DNA of 26,848 nucleotides from positions 1 to 26,848 of the forward strand of contig QFNN01000034.1 in assembly GCA_003240855.1 (NCBI GenBank), written 5' to 3'. Positions 15,084 to 23,031 of this stretch are shown in pieces. The notes beneath the pieces are model-generated. The model ran no database searches. It saw nothing but the letters and a program-made list of their open reading frames with translations, and was not told the origin of the DNA. The translations under genes and the position numbers were made by a program. Source of the DNA: Sphingomonas sanxanigenens. Its GTDB lineage: Bacteria > Pseudomonadota > Alphaproteobacteria > Sphingomonadales > Sphingomonadaceae. How positions within the stretch are numbered: position 1 is the stretch's first letter; each line of letters begins with the position of its first letter.

Positions 15084-16622
15084 ATGATCTTTGAGCGCGT
15101 CAAGCCTCTCGACGCCATATTAGCCACCGCCGAGAAGAAGGGGCTTCATCGCTCGCTCGGCGCCTTCCAGCTCACCATGCTCGGCGTCGGCGCCGTCATC
15201 GGCACCGGCATCTTCGTGCTGACGTCCGAAGCCGCGCAGAAGGCGGGGCCAGGCATGATGATAAGCTTCATCATCGCCGGTTTCGTCTGCGCGGTCGCGG
15301 CGCTCTGCTATTCGGAGCTGGCCTCGATGGTGCCGGTTGCGGGTTCGGCCTACACCTACACCTATGCGGTGATGGGCGAGCTGCTGGCCTGGATGGTCGG
15401 CTGGGCGCTGATCCTCGAATATGCGGTGGGCGCAAGCGCCGTCGCGGTCGGCTGGTCGGGCTATTTTGTGGGGTTGCTGCACAATAGTCTGGGCATATCC
15501 ATACCCGCCGCATTCGCGGTCGGGCCGAGCCAGGGCGGCATCATCAACGTGCCCGCCGTGGTCATCTCCGGCCTCGTCACCTGGCTGCTGATCCTCGGCA
15601 CCACCGAAAGCGCGCGGGTGAACGCGATCCTCGTCGCCGTGAAGGTGGCGGCGCTGACGCTGTTCATCATCCTGACCGTGCCCGTGCTCAAGTCGGACCA
15701 GTTCATTCCGTTTATCCCCAACGGCTGGGGAACGATCGGCGTGGTCGGCGCGGCATCCTCGATCTTCTTCGCCTATGTCGGCTTCGACGCGGTATCGACC
15801 GCCGCCGAGGAGACCAAGAACCCGCAGCGCAACGTGCCGATCGGCCTGATCGGCAGTCTGCTCATCTGCACCATATTCTATCTGCTCGTCTCGGCTGGGG
15901 CGATCGGCACGCTCGGCGCGCAGCCGGTGCGCGCGCTCGACGGATCGGTGCTGTCGCCGGGCACGCCCGAACTGGCCGCGCGTTGCGCGCAGATCGTCGC
16001 GAGCGGCGTGACCGAGCCGCTGTCCTGCTCGAAGGAAGCGCTGGCGCACGTCCTGCGCAGCGCCGGCTGGGTCAAGATCGGCAACCTGCTGGGCCTCGCC
16101 GCCTTCATCGCGCTGCCTTCGGTCGTGCTGATGATGATGTTCGGCCAGACGCGCATCTTCTTCGTCATGGCGCGCGACGGCCTGCTGCCTGAAAAGCTGG
16201 CCAGCGTGCACCCGCGCTTCAGGACGCCGCATGTGGTGACGGTCTTTACGGGCATCGTCGTGATGCTGGCGTCGGCCTTCCTGCCGGTCGGCAAGCTGGC
16301 CGACTATTCCAACTCGGGCACGCTCTTCGCCTTCGCGATGGTCGCGGTGTCGGTGCTGGTGCTGCGCCGCAAGGATCCCACGCGCAAGCGGCCGTTCCGC
16401 ACGCCGATGGTCGGCGTCGTCGCGCCGCTCGCCATCCTCGGCTGCCTCGCGCTTTACCTCAACCTTCCGCTGATCGCGATTCTCGTGCTGCCGGCATGGG
16501 GCGCCATCGGCCTCGTCGTCTATTTCTTCTACGGGCGCAGCCGCAGCCATGTCGGCCGCGGGCTGGTGGAAGTGCACGAGCTGGACGCCGATGTGCCGCC
16601 AATGCCGCAACCGCCGCATTGA
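15084..16622 (+). CDS. APC-family amino acid permease (CAT-like)
   Basis: This 512-residue permease has about 12 or more membrane helices and the APC start GVGAVIGTGIFVLTS in helix 1. The SELASMVPVAGSAYTYTYAVMGELLAWMVGW segment and the FFAYVGFDAVSTAAEE stretch resemble the cationic amino acid transporter (YfnA/YhdG-like) branch. A longer polar loop at about residues 290-330 (with RCAQIVASGVTEPLSC) is moderately unusual. The ATG at 15084 is preceded by AGGGGATTGAGTTT, so spacing to AGGGG is slightly long. The longer frame that starts at 14898 lies in the palindromic element and is not coding. Substrate is not determined. Confidence 0.9.
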   Translation: MIFERVKPLDAILATAEKKGLHRSLGAFQLTMLGVGAVIGTGIFVLTSEAAQKAGPGMMISFIIAGFVCAVAALCYSELASMVPVAGSAYTYTYAVMGELLAWMVGWALILEYAVGASAVAVGWSGYFVGLLHNSLGISIPAAFAVGPSQGGIINVPAVVISGLVTWLLILGTTESARVNAILVAVKVAALTLFIILTVPVLKSDQFIPFIPNGWGTIGVVGAASSIFFAYVGFDAVSTAAEETKNPQRNVPIGLIGSLLICTIFYLLVSAGAIGTLGAQPVRALDGSVLSPGTPELAARCAQIVASGVTEPLSCSKEALAHVLRSAGWVKIGNLLGLAAFIALPSVVLMMMFGQTRIFFVMARDGLLPEKLASVHPRFRTPHVVTVFTGIVVMLASAFLPVGKLADYSNSGTLFAFAMVAVSVLVLRRKDPTRKRPFRTPMVGVVAPLAILGCLALYLNLPLIAILVLPAWGAIGLVVYFFYGRSRSHVGRGLVEVHELDADVPPMPQPPH

Positions 16623-16642
16623 TCGACAGGCGGAATGCAAAG

Positions 16643-16681
16643 AGAAAGGGCGTCGGGAGATGATCCCGGCGCCCTCTTTCT
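16643..16681. terminator. bidirectional terminator hairpin
   Basis: Between the permease (forward) and the PEPxxWA-CTERM gene (reverse), GGGCGTCGGGA pairs with TCCCGGCGCCC (one T:G pair), with AGAAA before and TCTTTCT after. It is flanked by A-rich and T-rich ends, so it could work in both directions. Its position in a convergent gap supports that. Confidence 0.65.
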
Positions 16682-16697
16682 GTGCCGCTGGAACGGA

Positions 16698-17387
16698 TCA
16701 GGCGAAGCTGACCGTCGCCCGCCCGCGCCGCCGCATCGCTCCGCCGACAAGGCCGAAGCCCGCGATCAGCATCGCCCAGCTCGCCGGCTCGGGCACGCCC
16801 GCTGCGACGCCGAAGCTGAGATTGTCGAGCGTCCCGCCGCTATCGGGTTTGTCGAAATAGACCGAGGTCACCGCCTCGCTCGACCGCACGCCGAAGAAGC
16901 CGCCTTCGGCGAGCGTATAGCTGGCGATCGCGCCGCCCGCGCTGTTGAGCGTGATCGTCCACGGGCCGTTGACATTCTGGAAGCCCGACAGGTCGATCGC
17001 GAAGGCCGTGACCGTGGTCGAGAAATCGATCAGGATATTCTCGGCATAATAGTTGGACGACACCACCTTGCCGGGCACGCCGCCATAATTGTTGGCGACA
17101 TAGATGTTGTTCGAGCCCGGCGACCCGTCCGCCAGCGTCGTCGACATCGAGAAGCCCGGCAGCACCGCGCCGGTTGCGAAGAGCGCATTGCTCGTCGCCG
17201 CATTCAGCGGACCGGCGAAGTTGTCGGCATAGCCATCGGCGACGTTCGCGGCCTCGAAGGTTTCGGTGGCGACGCCCGGATTGGCGGCGTCGAACGCGAC
17301 GCGCGTCGCGTAGGTGACGGCGGCGGCCTGCGCCGCCGACGCGAAGGCGAGCAGAGACGCGCTCGCGATCAGGACTGATTTGATCAT
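16698..17387 (-). CDS. PEPxxWA-CTERM sorted secreted protein
   Basis: This 229-residue protein has an N-terminal signal peptide (IKSVLIASASLLAFASAAQA) and a C-terminal sorting tag: VPEPASWAMLIAGFGLVGG, then an Arg-rich end (AMRRRGRATV). The tag is the PEPxxWA form known from sphingomonads, where proteins are processed by exosortase-type enzymes. The middle domain is Gly/Asn/Ser/Thr-rich and beta-like, of unknown function. The ATG at 17387 has AAGGGG a few bases upstream, within a leader hairpin (17394-17435). The longer upstream frame lies in that leader and is not used. No exosortase gene is visible in the window. Confidence 0.88.
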   Translation of the reverse strand: MIKSVLIASASLLAFASAAQAAAVTYATRVAFDAANPGVATETFEAANVADGYADNFAGPLNAATSNALFATGAVLPGFSMSTTLADGSPGSNNIYVANNYGGVPGKVVSSNYYAENILIDFSTTVTAFAIDLSGFQNVNGPWTITLNSAGGAIASYTLAEGGFFGVRSSEAVTSVYFDKPDSGGTLDNLSFGVAAGVPEPASWAMLIAGFGLVGGAMRRRGRATVSFA

Positions 17388-17393
17388 TGATCT

Positions 17394-17435
17394 ACCCCTT
17401 GCTTGCGCGCGGCTTTCCCGGCCGCGCGAAGGGGT
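17394..17435 (-). promoter_or_regulatory. leader hairpin masking the ribosome binding site
   Basis: On the reverse strand the leader of the PEPxxWA-CTERM gene forms an 8-bp stem (CGCGCGGC/GCCGCGCG, 7-nt loop) and, after a 5-nt bulge, a second 7-bp stem (ACCCCTT/AAGGGGT) that contains the AAGGGG ribosome binding site. Start codon 17387 is 6 nt from the end of the stem. Pairing would hide the site until the stem opens. Confidence 0.5.
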
Positions 17436-17510
17436 TATCGCGCGATTTACCGAAGCGGGCTTGGACGGATGCGCCATGCGCCCGCCCAAGCATACGTCCT
17501 TTTGGCTGAA

Positions 17511-18512
17511 TCAGCCGAGCCGGGCGGCGACCAGCGCCTTCAGATCGACTTCGGGACGCGCGCCGAAATGCGAGATGATCTCGGCCGCGGCGAGCGCACC
17601 CATCGTCAGGCTGTCGGTGATCGAGCGGCCCTCGGCCTGGCCGGCGAGGAAGCCGGCGGCGAACAGATCGCCCGCGCCCGTCGTGTCGACCACGGCGGCG
17701 ACGGGGGCCGCCGGCACCGCGAAGCGCTCACCATCGGCGACCGCGATCGCGCCATGTTCGGAACGGGTGACGACGAGCAGCGGCACATGCGCCGCCGTTT
17801 TGGCGACCGCCGCCTCGAAATCCTCGGTCTCGTTAAGCGAGGTGATTTCGGCCTCGTTGGCGAAGAGGATGTCGATGTCGCCATTCTCGATGAGCTTCAC
17901 GAAATCAGCGCGGTGGCGCGAGATGCAGAAGGTGTCGGACAGGGTGAAGGCGACCTTGCGGCCGGCGGCGTGGGCGATGTCGATCGCGGCGCGCATCGCG
18001 GCGCGCGGTTCCTCCGGATCCCACAGATAGCCTTCGAGATACAGGATCGCGCCGTCGGCGATCAGATCGCGGTCGAGCGCCGATTCGGGCAGGAACTGCG
18101 ACGCGCCCAGATAGGTGTTCATCGTGCGGTGCCCATCGGGCGTGACGAGGATCAGGCAGCGCGCGGTCGAGGGATCGGTCTCGGCGCGCATCGGCGTGTC
18201 GAAGGCGACGCCGAGCGCGCGGATGTCGTGCGCGAAAACCTGGCCGAGCTGATCGTCGGCGACCTGCCCGATGAAGCCGCAGGTCCGGCCGAGCGCGGCG
18301 AGGCCCGCGACGGTGTTTGCCGCTGAACCGCCGCTCGCCTCGATCCCCGGGCCCATCTTCGCGTAGAGCGCCTCGGCCGCCTCGGTCGAGAAGAGCAACT
18401 GCATCGTGTTCTTCTTGAGATTTTCGGCGATGATGAAGGCGTCGTCCGCCTTGGCGATGACGTCGACGATCGCGTTGCCGATGGCGACGACGTCATATTT
18501 GGCTGCGGCCAC
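17511..18512 (-). CDS. PfkB-family kinase, adenosine-kinase-like
   Basis: This 333-residue ribokinase-superfamily enzyme phosphorylates a sugar or nucleoside hydroxyl. N-terminal NAIVDVIA and the GGSAANTVAGLAALG motif (about residues 61-75) bind substrate, and DTTGAGDLFAAGFL at 276-289 carries the catalytic Asp282 and anion hole. Overall it resembles adenosine kinase-like members of alphaproteobacteria (LFANEAEI and MNTYLGASQFL are typical), but substrate is not proven. The start is taken as GTG at 18512, with AGGGG 6 nt upstream; the frame extending to 18776 would run into the divergent gene at 18615. Confidence 0.88.
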   Translation of the reverse strand: MAAAKYDVVAIGNAIVDVIAKADDAFIIAENLKKNTMQLLFSTEAAEALYAKMGPGIEASGGSAANTVAGLAALGRTCGFIGQVADDQLGQVFAHDIRALGVAFDTPMRAETDPSTARCLILVTPDGHRTMNTYLGASQFLPESALDRDLIADGAILYLEGYLWDPEEPRAAMRAAIDIAHAAGRKVAFTLSDTFCISRHRADFVKLIENGDIDILFANEAEITSLNETEDFEAAVAKTAAHVPLLVVTRSEHGAIAVADGERFAVPAAPVAAVVDTTGAGDLFAAGFLAGQAEGRSITDSLTMGALAAAEIISHFGARPEVDLKALVAARLG

Positions 18513-18614
18513 AATGATCCCCTGGCTGGTTCGGAAGTGCCGCCCGCATAGCGCCAAGATCGCGCGCGTCAAATCTTGACCGCCGGGCGGCGCGCTGCGC
18601 AGGCTGGGCGGGCG

Positions 18615-19289
18615 ATGGCGCGTGCGTTGATCCTGTCCTTCCGCCAGCTCGGCGACCCGGCGATCCTGCGCCTGTTGCTGCGTTCGCTGGGGCTGACCTT
18701 GCTGATCTTCCTGTTGCTGGGCGCCGGGATCGGTTTTGGCGTGAAGGCGCTGCTCGACGGGGAGAAGATTGGCCATTCGGGCGGAATCGCGGCGGCGTCC
18801 GCAGTCGTGCTGACGCTGCTTGGCTGCTGGCTGCTGTTCCGCGCCGTGGCGGTCGCGGTGGTGGGGCTGTTCGCCGATGCGATCGTCGAGGCGGTCGAGC
18901 GGCGCTATTATCCAGAGGATGCGGCGCGCGCCCGGCCCGTGGGGCTGCGCCGCGCGCTGGCGATGGGGCTGAAATCGGCGGCGCGCGCTATCCTGCTCAA
19001 CATCGTCGCGCTGCCCCTCTACCTGCTGCTGCTCGCAACCGGGGTAGGTGCGCCCCTACTGTTCATCGCGGTCAATGCGTTGCTGCTCGGCCGCGATCTG
19101 GGCGAGATGGTCGCGGCGCGCCATGTCGATCGGCGGGCGATGCGCGACTGGCTTGCGACGACGCGTGGGAGCCGCGCGCTGACCGGGCTTGTCGCAGCGC
19201 TGCTGTTCGTGGTTCCTGCGCTCAATCTGCTCGCGCCGGTCCTTGGCGCGGCGCTGGCGACGCATCGCTTCCATGGGGGACGGACATGA
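18615..19289 (+). CDS. EI24/CysZ-like membrane protein
   Basis: This 224-residue protein resembles the EI24 domain family (includes CysZ). It has about four hydrophobic helices (roughly residues 20-42, 57-85, 120-150 and 187-208) and the family-like RALILSFRQLGDPAILR start and FADAIVEAVERRYYP segment. CysZ takes part in sulfate uptake in some bacteria, but no sulfur-assimilation gene is nearby, so transport of sulfate is not supported here. ATG 18615 is preferred over TTG 18576 on length and on the family-like N-terminus. Its stop overlaps the next ATG by 4 nt. Confidence 0.8.
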   Translation: MARALILSFRQLGDPAILRLLLRSLGLTLLIFLLLGAGIGFGVKALLDGEKIGHSGGIAAASAVVLTLLGCWLLFRAVAVAVVGLFADAIVEAVERRYYPEDAARARPVGLRRALAMGLKSAARAILLNIVALPLYLLLLATGVGAPLLFIAVNALLLGRDLGEMVAARHVDRRAMRDWLATTRGSRALTGLVAALLFVVPALNLLAPVLGAALATHRFHGGRT

Positions 19290-19663
19290 CGAGAGGGACC
19301 GCGGCGGCGATGGGCGCTCTGCTGCTTGGCGGCTGCGCCACCGTGCCGACGACGAAAGCGCCGTCGTCGGCGCCGGCGATCCAGCCGCCGAGCTACAATC
19401 TCAGCGGGCTTGAGCGCGTGATGGGCCAGACGGCGGGGCATTTGCAGGCGCTGTTCGGCAAGCCCGACCTTGACGTGCGCGAGGCGAGCGCGCGCAAGAT
19501 GCAATATGCGAGCGCGATCTGCGTGCTCGACGCCTATCTCTACCCGCCGCGCGCCGGCGCGGAGCCGGTGGTCAAATATGTCGACGCCCGCCAGCCCGAC
19601 GGCCGCGACATCGACCGGGCGAGCTGCGTTTCGGCGCTTGTGCGGCGGCAGGGCGGGAAATAG
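19286..19663 (+). CDS. small lipoprotein of unknown function
   Basis: This 125-residue protein has a short signal peptide ending in a lipobox (ALLLGGCATV, Cys17). A Pro/Ser/Ala-rich linker follows, then a small domain with LSGLERVMGQTAGHLQALFG and an SAICVLDAYLYPP segment. Cys78 and Cys113 could form a disulfide in the periplasm. ATG 19286 overlaps the EI24 gene's stop by 4 nt. No family is recognised. The stop codon abuts the stop of the convergent queG gene with no intergenic base. Confidence 0.78.
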   Translation: MTRGTAAAMGALLLGGCATVPTTKAPSSAPAIQPPSYNLSGLERVMGQTAGHLQALFGKPDLDVREASARKMQYASAICVLDAYLYPPRAGAEPVVKYVDARQPDGRDIDRASCVSALVRRQGGK

Positions 19664-20785
19664 TCAGAGGAGCCATTCGGCGCGAACGTCAGGATCGCTC
19701 TCGTCGGGCAAATGGCGGTCGCGCGCTTTGGGCCACCCCTGCGGGTCGAGGCGGGCGAGCGCCCAGACCGCCGCGCCGCGCACCGCCGGTGCGGGATCGT
19801 CCAGCAGCCGTTCAACGCTTTTTACGAGCGCATCGTCACCGCTGTTGCCGGCGGCGATCAGGCAGTTGCGCACCATCCGGTCGCGCCCGATGCGCTTGAT
19901 CGGCGATCCGGCGAACACGCGGCGGAAGCCGGGGTCGTCGAGCGCGAGCAGATCGGCGAGATCGGGCGCGGCCAGCTCGGCGCGCGGGGCGAAGGCCTTG
20001 TTCGCGGCGGCGGATGCGGCGAACTTGTTCCACGGGCAGGCGGCGAGGCAATCGTCGCAGCCATAGATGTGGTTGCCGATCGCGGCGCGATATTCGTGCG
20101 GGATCGGCCCCTTATGCTCGATCGTGAGATAGGAGATGCAGCGCCGGGCATCCAGCCGGTAGGGGGCGGGGAAGGCGTCGGTCGGGCAGGCCTGCCGGCA
20201 GGCGTCGCACGATCCGCAGCGATCCTCCGCCACATCGTCGGGCGCGATCTCCTGCGTCGTCATGATCGCGCCGAGGAACAGCCAGCTACCATGATCGCGG
20301 CTGACGAGATTGCTGTGCTTGCCCTGCCAGCCGAGCCCGGCGAGCTGGCTGACGGGCTTTTCCATCACCGGCGCGGTATCGACGAAAACCTTCACGTCGC
20401 CGCCCGCTTCTGCGACCAGCCAGCGGGCCAGCGCCTTGAGGTTGCGCTTGACCACGTCATGATAGTCGCCGCCCTGCGCATAGACCGAGATGCGGCCGAT
20501 TTGGGGCTCGGCGGCTAGGCGCATCGGATCTTCGGCGGGCGCGTAGCTCATCCCCAGCGCGATCACCGAACGTGCTTCCGGCCACAATGCGGCGGGGGCG
20601 GCGCGCTGTTCCGCGCGATCCTCCATCCACGTCATCTGCCCGTGCATCCCTTCGCCGATCCACGTCATCAGCCGATCGCCGGGAAGCCAGCGGCGCGCGG
20701 CGCGCGCGACGCCGCAGGCGACGAAACCCAATCGTTCCGCCTCCGCCTTCAACGCCTTTTTAAGAGCCGCCTTGTCACTGTGCAC
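19664..20785 (-). CDS. queG: epoxyqueuosine reductase QueG
   Basis: This 373-residue enzyme reduces epoxyqueuosine to queuosine in tRNA, using cobalamin and two [4Fe-4S] clusters. Cluster cysteines: CGSCDACRQACP (Cys190, 193, 196, 200), and CDDCLAACPWN (Cys243, 246, 250) with Cys216 in RRCISYL. Catalytic Asp136 lies in VDTAPVMEK. The last ~90 residues resemble the HEAT-like C-terminal domain of QueG. The start is GTG at 20785, close to the divergent ABC gene. It is convergent and directly abutting the lipoprotein gene. Confidence 0.95.
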   Translation of the reverse strand: MHSDKAALKKALKAEAERLGFVACGVARAARRWLPGDRLMTWIGEGMHGQMTWMEDRAEQRAAPAALWPEARSVIALGMSYAPAEDPMRLAAEPQIGRISVYAQGGDYHDVVKRNLKALARWLVAEAGGDVKVFVDTAPVMEKPVSQLAGLGWQGKHSNLVSRDHGSWLFLGAIMTTQEIAPDDVAEDRCGSCDACRQACPTDAFPAPYRLDARRCISYLTIEHKGPIPHEYRAAIGNHIYGCDDCLAACPWNKFAASAAANKAFAPRAELAAPDLADLLALDDPGFRRVFAGSPIKRIGRDRMVRNCLIAAGNSGDDALVKSVERLLDDPAPAVRGAAVWALARLDPQGWPKARDRHLPDESDPDVRAEWLL

Positions 20786-20846
20786 ATGGCACCGCTACCA
20801 CCCGCGAGGGGTGGGGGACAGTGTTGCGCGACGGGGACTGGCAGGC

Positions 20847-21752
20847 GTGAACGACCAACTGGCGCTATCGGCCACCGCGCTCGTCAAGCGTTTCGGCGAA
20901 CGCATCGCGGTCGACCATGTCGATCTCGCCGTCCCCAAAGGCATGATCTATGGCGTGCTCGGCCCCAATGGCGCGGGCAAGACGACGACGCTGCGCATGA
21001 TGCTGGGCATCATCGACCCTGACGAAGGCGCGAGGCTGGTGCTGGGCCACGCCCGTCCGCGCGCCGCCGCGCCGCGCATCGGCTATCTGCCCGAGGAGCG
21101 CGGACTCTATCCCTCTATGAAAGCGCGCGAGGCGATCGCCTTCATGGGCGCGCTGCGCGGGCTCGACTGGAAAACCGGGCGCGCACGCGCGATCGAGATG
21201 CTCGAGGCGGCGGGGCTGGGCCATGCGACCGAGCAGAAGATCAGGCGGTTGTCCAAGGGCATGGCGCAGTTCGTCCAGCTCCTCGGCGCGATGGTTCACC
21301 GGCCCGACCTGCTGGTGCTCGACGAGCCTTTTTCCGGTCTCGATCCGGTCAACCAGGAGCGGCTGGAAGCGCTGATCCGCGCCGAGCGCGACCGCGGCGC
21401 GACCATCCTTTTCTCGACGCACGTCATGGCGCACGCCCAGCGGCTGTGCGACCGGGTGGCGATCATCGCCGGCGGCAAGGTGCGCTTTGAAGGCACGGTC
21501 GACGAAGCGCGCGCGTTGCTGCCGATGCGCGCCTATTTCGTCCCGCGCGAGGGCGGCGCGGCGGTGCGCGCGCTGCTGCCCGCCGACGCTGCGCCCGTCG
21601 GCGACGGTTTCGAGTTCGTCATGCCGCCCGAGGGAGTCGAGGCGCTGCTGCTGCGTCTGATCGAACAGGGGCACGGCGTGGCGGGGCTTTCGATCGAGCG
21701 GCCGGGATTGCACGACGCCTTCGTCGCCGTGGTCAACGGAGCGGCGGCATGA
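20847..21752 (+). CDS. ABC transporter ATP-binding protein, NatA-like
   Basis: This 301-residue ATPase has Walker A GPNGAGKTT (39-47), the LSKGM signature (135-139), Walker B LLVLDEP with catalytic Glu160, and the H-loop STHVM. The C-terminal ~80 residues follow the CcmA/NatA pattern seen in exporters of sodium or drugs. GTG 20847 is taken as start with GGCAGG nearby; frames reaching 20772 would overlap queG. Its stop overlaps the permease ATG (ATGA), so the two form one transporter. Substrate is not known. Confidence 0.92.
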   Translation: MNDQLALSATALVKRFGERIAVDHVDLAVPKGMIYGVLGPNGAGKTTTLRMMLGIIDPDEGARLVLGHARPRAAAPRIGYLPEERGLYPSMKAREAIAFMGALRGLDWKTGRARAIEMLEAAGLGHATEQKIRRLSKGMAQFVQLLGAMVHRPDLLVLDEPFSGLDPVNQERLEALIRAERDRGATILFSTHVMAHAQRLCDRVAIIAGGKVRFEGTVDEARALLPMRAYFVPREGGAAVRALLPADAAPVGDGFEFVMPPEGVEALLLRLIEQGHGVAGLSIERPGLHDAFVAVVNGAAA

Positions 21753-22957
21753 TCCGCTTCCTGAAGCAGAGCCTTGTCATCGCGCGGCGCGATTTCACCG
21801 CCATCGTGTTCACGCCCACTTTCCTGCTCTTCCTGTTCGGGCCGCTGCTGATGATCGGCTTCGCGACCATCGGCGGGCTGGGCGCGGCGCACATGGCCGA
21901 GGGCGGCGCTGCGCGCGCCCATGTCGCCATCGTACTGAACGCGGGCGAGGCGGTGCGCGCGAAGCAGGCCGACGGCCTGCTCCGCCCCGCCCTCAGCGGG
22001 CAGGATGCGCCGCCGCTGCTGACGATCCATCCGCCAACCGGCGACGCGGAGACCCAGCTTCGGGCGATCCTGCGCGACGGCGGCCCCGAACTGCTCGGCG
22101 GGCTTGGCGGCACGCTGGACAGGCCGGTCATCATGCGCCGCACGGGGGAGGAGCGCGCCGGAGCCTATCTGGCGGCGTTGGCCCGCACGGCCCGGGCGCC
22201 CGCCGCTGCGCCCCGAATCATCGATTATCGGGACCGCAGCGTCTCGCCGCGCGGGCGCCAGTCGTCGGGCTTTGGCGCGGTGTTCGCGATGTTCTTCCTC
22301 ACCCTGCTGCTCGCCGGCCAGTCAGTCGGCATGCTCGCCGAGGAAAAGGGCAACAAGGTGATCGAGATCCTCGCCGCCGCCGTGCCGCTCGAATCGGTGT
22401 TCCTGGGCAAGCTCGTCGGCATGTTCGGCGTCGCCATGCTGTTCATCGCTTTCTGGGCGACGATCGCGGGGGTGGGGCTGGCGCATCTTCCGGGCGGCGT
22501 CGACCTGTTGCGCGAGGCGACCCCCGCGGTCGGCGCGCCTGCCTTCGCGCTGCTGTTCCTGATCTATTTCACGCTCGCTTTCCTTCTGCTTGGGGCCGTA
22601 TTCCTCGGCGTGGGCGCGCAGGCAGGGACGATGCGCGAGATCCAGATGCTGTCGCTGCCCATCACTTTCTTTCAGGTCGGCATGTTCGGCCTCGCATCGG
22701 CGGCGGCGGGCGACCCCGGCAGCATGATCGCCACGGTGGCGCGGATCGTGCCATTCAGCTCGCCCTTCGCCATGGCCGCGCGCGCGATGGCGGAGCCGGG
22801 GCTTGCGCCTCACCTGATCGCCATCGCCTGGCAATTGCTGTGGGTGGCGCTGAGCATCGCGATCGGCGCGCGCCTCTTCAGGCGCGGCGTGCTCAAGTCA
22901 GGCGGGGGCGGGCATGTCCGGGCGGGCCGGGCGGAAGCAGCGCCCGCCGGAGATTGA
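21749..22957 (+). CDS. ABC-2 type permease, NatB-like
   Basis: This 402-residue integral membrane protein pairs with the ATPase just upstream. An N-terminal helix (about residues 19-44) is followed by a large extracytoplasmic domain to about 170. A block of hydrophobic helices then follows (VFAMFFLTLLLAGQSVGMLAEEKGNKVIEILAAAVP, the typical ABC-2 EEK motif). The arrangement matches NatB-type permeases of the Na+-export or drug-export kind. Its TGA at 22955-22957 lies inside the TTGACA that begins the P450 promoter region. Whether the P450 gene is read through from this operon is not clear. Confidence 0.9.
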   Translation: MIRFLKQSLVIARRDFTAIVFTPTFLLFLFGPLLMIGFATIGGLGAAHMAEGGAARAHVAIVLNAGEAVRAKQADGLLRPALSGQDAPPLLTIHPPTGDAETQLRAILRDGGPELLGGLGGTLDRPVIMRRTGEERAGAYLAALARTARAPAAAPRIIDYRDRSVSPRGRQSSGFGAVFAMFFLTLLLAGQSVGMLAEEKGNKVIEILAAAVPLESVFLGKLVGMFGVAMLFIAFWATIAGVGLAHLPGGVDLLREATPAVGAPAFALLFLIYFTLAFLLLGAVFLGVGAQAGTMREIQMLSLPITFFQVGMFGLASAAAGDPGSMIATVARIVPFSSPFAMAARAMAEPGLAPHLIAIAWQLLWVALSIAIGARLFRRGVLKSGGGGHVRAGRAEAAPAGD

Positions 22958-22992
22958 CATTCTTGTAAGCAATGTCAGTCTAGACAGTGTCA
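22954..22992 (+). promoter_or_regulatory. operator-like palindromes before the P450 gene
   Basis: Four related half-sites lie in 38 bp: TGACA at 22955, TGTCA at 22973, AGACA at 22982 and TGTCA at 22988. The first pair is a perfect 7-bp inverted repeat (TGACATT/AATGTCA) with 9 bp between; the second is GACAGTGTC. TTGACA (22954-22959) could be a -35, but no good -10 is evident. The spacing and symmetry suit a dimeric repressor such as a TetR-family protein, although none is encoded nearby. Confidence 0.5.
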
Positions 22993-23031
22993 GGACCGCC
23001 AAAAGGCGGCCGCAGGAGAGAGGCTCTGTCG

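Noticed and set aside
15120..16640. Long reverse open frame (506 codons) opposite the permease
   Set aside because: The permease on the forward strand has clear APC motifs; the reverse product is His/Arg/Asp-rich without structure.
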